Below are positions 10,671 through 20,160 of a DNA stretch of 64,000 nt, piece after piece; the stretch's first letter is position 1; each line of letters begins with the position of its first letter. The translations under genes were made by a program, and so were the position numbers. This DNA comes from Coccinella septempunctata (Eukaryota > Arthropoda > Insecta > Coleoptera > Coccinellidae): positions 16,066,001 to 16,130,000 of the forward strand of contig NC_058190.1 of assembly GCF_907165205.1 (NCBI RefSeq), in the 5' to 3' direction. Under the pieces are notes generated by a model. The model was not told where the DNA came from and made no database searches. It saw nothing but the letters and a program-made list of their open reading frames with translations.

Positions 10671-11639
10671 TCAAGATAATGATCGTTGAATACGATAAAA
10701 TATATAATATAAGGGATGTCGATCAGTGATTAACGAGATATATTCACTCTTTATTCATGTAAAGCCTAGCTTTCAAAGCTTTTTTGCTTCCTCAGGGCAA
10801 GTGTAAAATACAACAAAACACATATATGATAAATCGACTTGTATTATATAGCGATCCGAAAAACTGAAAAAGACTTAAAACCTCCTCGGGAATTCAATGA
10901 AAGGAATTTAAACAACATTTCTTTAGAACGGTTTTCAGATGATCTTTGTTTAAAACCATCCTGTTCATGAAATTCTTCGGAAAAAGGGATTACGTCAAAA
11001 AGGCATACAATCAATTATGACTCCTTGAAAACAGAGTGCTATCGTGTTTCACCATTTTCGGCCACCCTAGAGAGTTAAAAACAATTTCAGCTTATGCACT
11101 TAGAGTCGATTCCGCCAAAGTTTAAATCATTCTCCTAAGCCGTAAATTTCTGAGTTATCGAGCACTGTGACTTAAGCGTATGCTCTTTCCTCATGATTGT
11201 TCATTCTATGGGAGAAGCCCTAGGAGTCTAGAAAATCCGTGGACATGCTTATCAACAATTATTTCAGTGTCTACGATTAGATAATATGGACAATATGGTA
11301 CTTATTTATTTCATTCGAAAAATGGTTCACCCCAGTACAACATGAAACAAGCACACTGTGCGTATTTTCCCCTAATTTTGAACCGTACCTATTGAAATAG
11401 TACAAGACACTTCCAGAGCAAAATTTATTGATAATAAGAGAAAACTACTCGAAAACGCTAACCTCAATTTCCTTTTGTGTGCTTAATTTCAACCTAACCA
11501 ACTCTTTGTTAATTTGTAAAAATTCTGAGCTCATCTTTTGTACAAAATCCATTTTGTATCAATTGAACGTTCCAATTTCCAACGTTCACTATTTCATAAC
11601 GTGTGAGATCGCAGTAACCGCTACGATAGTACGATTACG
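10665..11639. other. No gene recognised
   Basis: No significant open frame. The segment near 11100-11190 resembles 17890-17990 (words such as AATCATTCT and the GAGTTATCG core), so both may be pieces of one dispersed repeat. Confidence 0.4.
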
Positions 11640-11695
11640 ATTAGATTAGAGCCTGAACCGTCGTCGGCTTCGGGTGAATTCGGATGGCAATACGC

Positions 11696-12160
11696 TATGT
11701 TGGATATGAATATGCGTCCGGCAAGCAAGGAATATTTAAGGTTTCTCCGCTTATGCGAGTATCTTTCGCTGATGCATCGACCATTTCGTTTCCGTCTATT
11801 CCATTATGACCCATCACCCATACAAGAAAAATTTTCATGATTTTATGCGATGCTTTCATGAGGAGGTTTTTAATTAGATAGATTAGTGGTCTTCTTTTGT
11901 TATTTGATCGTATATTGTTAGTATTCTCGAGAACAGACTTCGAATCTGAAAAGATAATTGCATCAATACCTTTGCCATTCTCAATACACCATTTTGACAA
12001 TTTTTCGATTGCAATGGCCTCAGCTGTGAAAATGCTACAAGATTTTCGCAATTTGAATTTTCTAGTCAGATTCCAGTTTGGAATGAAGAAGGCACAATAA
12101 CACCTAACGAATCCCTGCTTCCATCCGTGAAAATGGTCGTTGTTATGTGGAGGTCTTGTA
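11696..12160 (-). pseudogene. RNase H domain fragment of a LINE ORF2
   Basis: The minus-strand frame shows RNase H blocks in order: FTAEAIAIEKLSKW (catalytic Glu), IIFSDSKSVLENT (catalytic Asp), and VWVMGHNGIDGNEMVDASAK (His and final Asp). The active-site residues are present. The frame starts and ends abruptly and has no reverse transcriptase next to it. It is an isolated fragment of an RNase H-bearing LINE, possibly the same family as 5614-6087. Confidence 0.7.
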
Positions 12161-12360
12161 TCAGTGATTGGACATGCAATACCATGGTCATATACTGGGA
12201 TGTCTAAATATTTGGGAAAAATTATCGACGGCTCAAAAAAAAGTAATTCTAAGTCTTTTTATGCTACGTTTTCATAAGAAAAACAAAACTTTATGTTGTA
12301 GCCCAGCAAATAAAATCATAGTACACCACTGGATAGTATCTTTATAATGTTTTCATTTCA

Positions 12361-12560
12361 ACATCTTAACACAAACGAAAACGGGGATAATGACCAAAGT
12401 TGAAATCGCCCAAATTTATATTTTGGCCAATAACTCAAAAACAAAGATGATATGAATATCATTTTTCTCCATCTCGTTGGGTTAAAAAGTTGTAACAACA
12501 ATGTTGCCAACTCTGTAAACCCTTAATACTAAATCAAAATTAATAATGGGCTAGCCATCG
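12361..12560. mobile_element. MITE right end plus right part of the dispersed repeat
   Basis: The block CATCTCGTTGGGTT (about 12471) is the complement of the block near 2722. The terminus degrades to a CCAACTCTG-TA end at about 12512. The following sequence (AACCCTTAATACTAAATC) matches the right part of the repeat at 161-178. It is thus the mirror counterpart of 2551-2810. Confidence 0.45.
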
Positions 12561-12628
12561 TCTGATGTCACAGAAAACACTTGATTTGATTTTACTTTGA
12601 CTGGATTTACTTTATGGTCGTCTGTCGT

Positions 12629-15175
12629 TTTTTTGGTGTAGCAGATGGAAAATCTACAAGTTAGACGAACCACCCTCTCCTGAGGGGGAACAAGTGTGGG
12701 GATTTTCACTCTCCTGAGCTCGAGACCCACTAAAACCCCTTAACTGCTTCTTGAATATTGGTTCCGGGCATTTGCCTATAAACCGTTCATCTCTTAGTCG
12801 ATTTTCTTCTCGCACACTGTCGTGCTGGGATTTATGTGTTTATCCTCTATTGGATAACACTTTTTTGGATTTTTCAATAAGTTTCTGTTCTTATTTTAAT
12901 CTCTTTATAATTGATCTTTTGGTCTCCTTCGGTGAATTCGCATTCTCCTTTTGTCTTCCTCTGGGTCGTAGTCCACTAGTCTCCTGAGTTTTTGATTCGG
13001 ATAGTTTTTCGCTCTTTCGAATAATTTCTCTGCTTTTCTGTTCATGAATTCCGTTATGGTTTCCCATTTTAGGTCCCTATAAATCTGTCTATTCCTGACA
13101 AACCAAGGTGCATCTATTGCAAATCGTAGCAGCTTGTTTTCAGCGGCCTGAATTCTTCTGATAAGGCTCTTTGCCGCGAAACTACAGGCAACTGATCCCT
13201 AAGTCAGTTGAGGCCTAGCAACGGATTTAATAATTTTCAATTTTGTCTCCTTCGACATGTGGCCTTTCGTTTTGTCGATTGCTTGTTTGATATGACTTTT
13301 TCAAGTAAGTCCTTTGTCAAATGTTTTTCCTAAATATTTGGCTTCATTTTTTCAGTCTATTTCTTCGCCGTTAACTTCTAGATTCGTTGTGGGTCGGAGT
13401 CTTCTCTTCTGAAGTATTATTGCTTGGCCCTTTTGTCCATTGAGCTTGATTTTCCACTTTATGCACCAGATTGTTTCGTCAATCGTTTCTTGTAGAACAC
13501 GTTCTATTACTTCTGGGTTGCGGTGTCGAGTTGCTATGCCTGTGTCGTCAGCATATAACGTTAGCATGGTTCTTGGATTTTTCGGAATTTCGCGGATGTA
13601 TATGTTGTACAGAAGTGGCCCAAGTACTGACCCTTGGGGTACTCCTGCCTCTATATCTCTTGTTGTGGAGCATTCTTCTTCCTCTTTCACATAAAATCTT
13701 CTATTTTTGAGATAATTCCGGATATTTTGATCGAATATCCAGCACATCTCATCTTATATATTAATCCTTCATGCCATACTCTGTCGAATGATCTGGCAAC
13801 GTCTAGTAAAACAAGTCCTGTAGCCTGATTATTTTGGAATCCCTCTGTAATGTATTCTGTGAGCCTTAATAATTGTTGCTCTGGTGAATGCTCTCTTCTG
13901 AATCCGAACTGTTCTGGTGGTATTAGTTTCAGATTTTCGGTTTCCTCATTTAGCCTCGTGGTTATAATTCTTTCTACTACTTTTTCTAACGCCGACATTA
14001 GACTTATCGGTCTGTAGTATTGTGGGAACTCCTTCTCTTTGAATGGTTTATTGAACACTATGACTTCCGCTGTTTTCCATTTTTCTGGGTAGTGTTCTGT
14101 CCTCATAATTCCATTTGCGATATTTGTTAGAGCGGCTATACCATTTCTAGGTAATTTCTTCAACATAATATTCGTTATTTTATCGCTTCCGGGAGCTTTC
14201 CTCTTTTTCAAACCAATTATTTCCCTGATTTCATTTGGCGATGTTGGTTTGTCTATTTCAGCAGCCGCTGGTAATTCATCCATTTCTTCATCATTTTCTT
14301 CAACCAGTTCTTCCAAATCTTCGTTATCGTCCTGTAATTTATTCTCGATTCTCGTTCGCTCAAGTCCGCCACTGCATCTGCTTTATCAGCATTGGTATAC
14401 GCCATACCCCTTTCTCCGTGTAGGGGTGGAATTTTAGTCTTTTCTCCTCGTAGGTTTTTTTGCATTCTCAATGTAGAATGATCAATTGAATTCAGTTTTG
14501 AACCCTTTTGTTCCATCTGATTGTTCATAGATCTTTCAGGGAATTTTTCAGAACTTGGCTATGGCGGTTGAGGTTCCTTCTATTCAGATCATTTTTATTC
14601 ATCCTATATATTCTTCTGAGTCTTCGATTTTCTCGTATAAGATCTTTTACTTCTTTAGGCGGATCGCCATGCGGATGACTTGGTGCTGGTCTCTTCACTC
14701 TTCTGGTGCTTTTTTCGTAAGCTTTCAATATAATCTCTTCCAGATCCCAGAGGATCTGGAATGTGCAACAATAAGCACCCCAGAGAGTGCTTATTGTTGG
14801 GATTTCTGTTATTTCCGATTGTATAAAATGGCTGTATTTAGCCCAATTGGTATATTCACTTATTTCCATCAGTTTTTCTCTTGGTTCTTCTCCAATTGTC
14901 AATTCCACGGGATTATGGTTTGAGGCTCCATCTTCCAAAGTTTCAATCGAGAATTCTTGAGTTATATTTCTCAATATCGCGATATCTATTACATCTGGTA
15001 TTCCTATACCAAAAGCAAGATATGTCGGTAACTCTGGTCCAATCACTATGGCGTTTTGTTTTTCGGCGAAATCCTTGAGTTTTTTGCCATTTCTATTCTC
15101 TGTTCTGCTGTTCCATAATGGGGATTTACAGTTGAAATCTCCGATGCAGATTTTCGGGTTTATTCCTTCTAACAT
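12629..15175 (-). mobile_element. Jockey-type LINE, subfamily 2, 5'-truncated
   Basis: The 3' untranslated region (12635-12770, beginning after a short T-run) is nearly the same as that of the young Jockey copies at 19914-20060, including GAGGGGGAACA and CTCGAGACCCACTAAAA. The coding part is a diverged ORF2. The copy is 5' truncated inside the endonuclease domain at about 15175. I found no clear TSD. Confidence 0.75.
12905..15175 (-). pseudogene. Jockey-type ORF2 (endonuclease-RT), broken
   Basis: The frame starts inside the endonuclease (KICIGDFNCKSPLWNSR at 15160) and continues through the DxxSNHNP block. After frameshifts near 14525 and 14260 it enters the reverse transcriptase (RKAPGSDKITNIMLKK, YYRPISLMSALEK, FGFRREHSPEQQ, LDVARSFDRVWHE). 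Another shift near 13740 leads to GVPQGSVLGPLLY and the catalytic LYADDTGIA. The C-terminal thumb is further broken down to the stop at 12905. ORF1 is absent. The fragment is dead but retains the catalytic Asp pair. Confidence 0.75.
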
Positions 15176-15329
15176 GAAACTGAAGTTTCTTTATGACTCG
15201 GTTTGAAATTGTGAAAATTATTCTTTTTGTTTATCTGAAATTGTTTCATTATAGGTTTGGTAGGTTTTTTCGTAACTCTGCCCAAAATTTGACTCTTCTA
15301 ACTGAAAACCTAGGTAATACTACATAAAC

Positions 15330-15338
15330 ATAATATGA
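15330..15338. repeat. SINE target-site duplication, left
   Basis: ATAATATGA is repeated exactly at 15605-15613. Confidence 0.7.
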
Positions 15339-15604
15339 TAGCGTTCGTAGCTTGGTGGTTAGAAGCGTCGGCTCAGTATTTCGCAACCGCAAGGTACTGA
15401 GTTCGATCCCGGGCTAGAGAAGGAATTTTCTAGTCCATACTGGTACGGGCCACCTTCACTGTTGGGTTCAAATTAACAGTGCTGTGCCTAAGGTGGCGTA
15501 AGGACACAGTAACAAAGCCTACACAGAACACAACTGATTCTCCGAACTCTCACACAAGCTTACGGAGCTTCTGAGGAGTACTTCGGTACCTATGGAGAAT
15601 CAGG
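15339..15604 (+). mobile_element. tRNA-derived SINE, complete
   Basis: A tRNA-like head carries an A box (TAGCTTGGTGG, 15348-15358) and a B box (GTTCGATCC, 15401-15409) spaced as in tRNA genes, which together form an internal RNA polymerase III promoter. A ~180-bp unrelated body follows, ending before the second TSD copy. The 266-bp length and 9-bp TSD fit a SINE. It codes for nothing and would depend on a LINE for movement. A second, partial copy of the head lies at 16112-16197 on the other strand. Confidence 0.8.
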
Positions 15605-15613
15605 ATAATATGA

Positions 15614-15947
15614 ATGATAGACTCGTAGTAGACCTATAACTGTCTTCTTGAAATATTTATCATATACAGAAAAAAGATAATTTGATATCTACCCTAAAAA
15701 ATTCCATTTTAATATCCCATTCTGAAAATTACTTGGAACCTGAATCATTTTCCTGTATATATTTCAGTCATTATCATGATTATAATGCTTTTTTATATGA
15801 TCATTATTCATCATGTGTATGATATTCAATAAATTCATTACTTTCGATAGATCTAGCAGTTTTACTCATCCCCATAACAAAAATTTTAAAATTTTTCAAT
15901 AGTTATTCAAATTGAAAACAATATAACCTAGTAAAATATACCTGCGA
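15614..15947. other. No gene recognised
   Basis: AT-rich sequence with no open frame or recognisable repeat boundary. Confidence 0.5.
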
Positions 15948-16007
15948 ATTCAAATTTCCCGCCAACATGTTTCATCGAAACTACCGACATTGGCGGGAAA
16001 TTTGAAT
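15948..16007. repeat. Perfect 18-bp inverted repeat (hairpin)
   Basis: ATTCAAATTTCCCGCCAA (15948-15965) and its exact complement (15990-16007) flank a 24-nt loop. It is GC-richer than its surroundings. It may be a foldback remnant or the tip of a MITE. Confidence 0.75.
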
Positions 16008-16111
16008 GATGACATTTCATTAAATGCCATCGTGTTGCACTGGTTTTGAACCACGTTTGCACTTCTCTTATGTGTATGTGAATGATTGGCACGTACACGT
16101 ATCGATTAGAA

Positions 16112-16197
16112 AATTTCTACCCTAGCCCGGGATCGAACTCAGTACCTTGGGGGGAAATATACTGAGCCGACGGTTTAACCTCCAAGCTACGGAGTCA
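16112..16197 (-). mobile_element. tRNA-derived SINE, head fragment
   Basis: On the minus strand this repeats the head of the SINE at 15339: GTAGCTTGG as the A box region, GTCGGCTCAGTAT, and GTTCGATCC as the B box (16130-16138). The body is missing. It abuts the CR1-type fragment at about 16200. Confidence 0.7.
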
Positions 16198-16199
16198 GA

Positions 16200-17661
16200 A
16201 CATGTGCTGATGTTCTGGCTGAGACCTTCTCTTCCCATTTCACTGAAGAACTTGTGTCCACAATGCCTCCCTTGAGGACTTCTCGATGTTCCAGCACCAT
16301 AGGCGATATAGCTTTGTCCCTGTGCATCGTTAAGAAACATCTTTCCGCCCTGAACGTATCCGCAGCTCCTGGAAGTGATGGGATCACGTGTCGTCTTCTT
16401 TCAGAATTCAGAAGTAGTTCTTTCAGAATGTTCGGATGCTTTCGCGGAACCCCTGTTCTTTCTATTTCAAAGATCTCTGGTTACGTCGACTCTACCTTCA
16501 CAGTGGCATTCAGCGTCTGTCACGCCTGTTTTCAAGAGTGGGGATAAGTCTTCTCCTTCCAACTACCGCCCTATCAGCCTTGTGTAATAGATTTCCAAAG
16601 TTCCCGAGAGAATAATCACCAACCATATTCACCAATTTGCAAAATCTAACAAACTGATACCTGATCAACAACATGGCTTTCTTTCCGGTCGCTCTACCCT
16701 GACAAACCTTCTCATGGCGGTGAATGACTGGACCAAATCTTCAAACGCTGGTATTCCCACTGATGTTATATACTTGGACTTTGCGAGAGCTACCGACAGA
16801 GTTCCCCACCGTCGCCTCATTCACAAGTTGGAGCACATGGGCGAGGAGGGCTGTTCTCTTGGATGGATTCATTCCTCAGCGACAGAACATTCTGGGTCAG
16901 GGTTGGTGGTATTCTCTCTGGTCCTGCCATGAGGCTCACAAGTGGAGTGCCTCAGGGTTCCGTTCTTGGTCGGCTCTAATTGCCTTCTGTTTGCTGATGA
17001 CGCCTAGTTGTATAATACTCCTTCACTGAGTCCTAACCAGCTACAGGTGGACCTTGACGAAGTTGTGCGGTGGGATGAGGAATGGTAGTTACCTCTTAAC
17101 ATAGATAAATGATGTGTACTGACTGCATATTGGCCGAAATAATCCTGGAGTTCGGTATGCGTTGGATGGACGATTCCTCACCGAAGTACGCAGCCATCGT
17201 GATCTAGGCGTGATCGTCAACTCTAATTTGGACTGGTCGGAGCACATTGCTGAGGTTTGCAGTAGTGTACAACATACCTGATCCAGAGAACTTTTGGGGG
17301 CTGCAGTATCCAGACTGTGAAGTTATTGTTCAGCACATACGTAAGACCCATAGTAGAGTATGTTGGACCAGTATGGTGGGTAGCATTGAAATCTGAATCT
17401 CAGCTGCTCGAGTCGGTTCAGAGGTGGTGCACCAGAGTACCATTTTCCTTCTACTCTCGACCAGACTATCCAAGGAGATTGAGATTATTTGGACTGACCA
17501 GCTTTGAGGACAAGGAACCGTTCAGTACACCCGGTCGTATGAATTTTCTCTCTAACAGAGTGTTTGACGTTTGGATTCGTCTTCCGATTGAGGTGGTGAA
17601 TGCGGCTAAAGTAAACGAGTTCAAGAACAAGTACGATTTGTGGAAAAGTGGTTCGGTATGA
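16200..17661 (+). pseudogene. CR1-type LINE reverse transcriptase, decayed
   Basis: Recognisable RT blocks occur in order across all three frames: AAPGSDGIT (16360-16390), LPSQWHSASVTPVFKSGDKS and NYRPISLV (16488-16587), TDVIYLDFARATDRVPH (16756-16810), and the post-RT blocks VRPIVEYVGPVWW and VQRWCTRVPF (17340-17445). The last frame (17317-17661) closes with NRVFDVWIRLPIEVVNAA, a normal C-terminus for CR1-like elements. The YADD region is frameshifted (near 16990). Many stops make it non-functional. Confidence 0.65.
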
Positions 17662-17699
17662 GCAATCAGTTGTTTGGCTTTTCTCATATTATTCCTGTT

Positions 17700-19877
17700 C
17701 AGATAGCTAGTATAATGCCAAAAGATTTGTTGTTTTTTTTTTTTTGATATTTTGAGTGCATAGGTACCTATTAACCTCCACTCTTACTGTAATTTAATAA
17801 TAATAATATAATAATTGGTTATTATCCTTTGAAAAAGCAGGGTGGTATCATGTTTCACAACTTTTGGACCTCTCTATAAAGCAAAAAATTATTTTATCTC
17901 TTGCATTATCGAGGATCGATTTCGCAACAGTTTGAATCATTCTGCTTGTCCAAAATTTCTAAGAGTTATCGGACCGATCGGATCGACTGTTGACTGTTGA
18001 CTCACCCTGTATGTATTGTTTTCACAATAAAGTAGAGAATTTACAAAAAAAATTATATTTACTGGTATATTGTTGAATTAATTCAGTTGCATCATTGTGA
18101 AAGCCTGAATTTAGTAATACCTATTAGCTCAACTAGAATTACTCATTGATAAGAAGTGACTGTTTTCGGTTATGCTGTAATATCAAAATTGGTGAAGAAA
18201 CTCGATAACTCCCCATATTCAGCTTTATCAATATACAAAAATCCAAATTGTCAATTTCATTTTTCGAGAAATTCAAAACATAAGATGGACTCAAACCTTT
18301 GCCTGCTCTAGCTAAACTCTTCATGAAGTGCAACGAACAATTCTAATCGAATGAAGAAAAATTTCTTTCATCGTGAATAATGAAGTGATAAATTTTCAAT
18401 TTTCTCGAAGAAGTTAGGATATTGAACTTAATCGATAATCATACCTTTCTTCATGATGTGGGTGGAAAACGTACAACTATCCGCTGAAAAACTAACTTCT
18501 CCACATATCTGGCATTTCACAATTTATCTTAGTGATTTGCAATAAAACACTAAATCATCTCATGAGAACTACTCTGTTTCTAGTCCAATATCCAAATTCA
18601 CTTGAACCTGAACTTAATTTCACACTGAAAGATACTTTTGGTAAAACTAGGAATTGTGTACGGTTGTAGGAAAATTTTAATTAGATAAAGCTGAGGTTAC
18701 CCGATATTTGTATGAAGTAATAAGTCTGATGAAAAACAGCACTCTATGAATTGATGATCTGAAACATTAACAGTATTCGTATTAGCATACGAATACTTTA
18801 GCGAGTTATTCGGTCAAACAAATAATCACAATAAAAAAATTTAAATGAATTCAACTGAATACATGGAACATACATTTTTGTTTTCAACATCTTTCATCTT
18901 GAATACGAATGCTGTTATGAATGTTTTTAGTGAACAAATCTAGTCTACTCTGCACTCTTCTATCTATACAAGATTTTTTTTCAACCAGTAACAGTGTTTA
19001 TTCTGTAAATTGATAATGAGCATGAATTCATAAATTCTAAGGAAAGGATAAACATTTTGTTCGAGTCAATGAAATTGACTTGGCTGAACCCTTAATACTT
19101 GTCGCTTTAAGGTTTTTGGTATATAACATGTCCATAACAATTTATTTCCTACTTTGATCTATCATCATTATCCAATGTGGACAATCGAAATACAAGACAT
19201 CATTTTCACATTGTTCTTTAGTCATGCTGTTTGCGTTCATTGTTCGTCGAACAACAATTCGCCTGCGACTTGAAAGATCATTACTTCGGTATTGGGTCGA
19301 TTTGTTAAGATTTGTGTGGCATTGCCTATCAAGCGATCATCGACTATAAAATTAATGATTTCGTTCTGATTGCTTGATTCGATTACCATCAAATTGAGCC
19401 AAGTTTTCTCCGTATGTGTCCGATGCGATAGATAAATAATGCAAGCGTCACATTTACTGCAGTTAATTCCATTCAATGGATTCTTATTTACATGCCTGTC
19501 AATCTTACAAAAGCAGCTTTGGTTCGGTTCGTTTAGCGTTTATTGTCATCGTTGAAATGAACATGAAATAAATAAGGCAAAGAGATCAAGTTTATCAAGC
19601 ATGGTTAATGAAAATAGTAGAGAAATGTAATGAGTTCATAAGTCCCGATTAAAATTAGGACGTAACAAATTTTTAAACCAATTTGATTCTAAATTTTCAG
19701 TAACCATTTTTCATGCATGACTAGGTAGTTCTTTCGATTCATCAGTATAGTATACTCTGGAAATTATTTTAAATATGTTGAGTACGAAGTACCTCTGTAC
19801 CTTTACTATAGTGGAATGGCGAAAAATTTTCATTTAAGTCCATATTTAATATGTTCGTTGTTTTTGTCTCAAAATAT
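17700..19877. other. No gene recognised
   Basis: AT-rich, with scattered stops in every frame. The block 17854-18015 ends in CTCACCCTGTA and resembles part of 11000-11190, so it may be a MITE piece. A small minus-strand frame (19476-19237) has a CSKCDAC motif but nothing else recognisable. Confidence 0.45.
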
Positions 19878-19887
19878 CCGATTCATC
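19878..19887. repeat. Target-site duplication of Jockey copy A
   Basis: CCGATTCATC is repeated exactly at 24563-24572. The element and its poly(A) tail (T-run on this strand) lie between. Confidence 0.8.
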
Positions 19888-20160
19888 TTTTTTTTTTTTT
19901 TTTTTTTTTTTTTGGTGTAGCAGGGGGAAAATCTGCAAACAGACGAACACACCCTCTGCTGAGGGGGAACAGTGTGGGGATTCTCACTCTCTGAGCTCGA
20001 GACCCACTAAAAACCCTTAACTGCTTCTTCATAGGTTCCGGGCATTTTGCCTATTAACCAGTTGACTCTTATGGTTTCTGGACTCTCACACGATCATAGT
20101 CGTGTTGATAGTTGTATGCTGCCTATAGCTTTTATAGGTTAAGCTCTTCTTTGGTTACAT

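Noticed and set aside
15348..15420. A tRNA gene
   Set aside because: A and B boxes are present, but the acceptor and anticodon stems do not close and the unit continues into a 266-bp body with TSD. It is a SINE head.
19237..19476. GIY-YIG or zinc-finger domain suggested by CSKCDAC
   Set aside because: No further catalytic or zinc-binding residues follow with proper spacing. Too weak to call.
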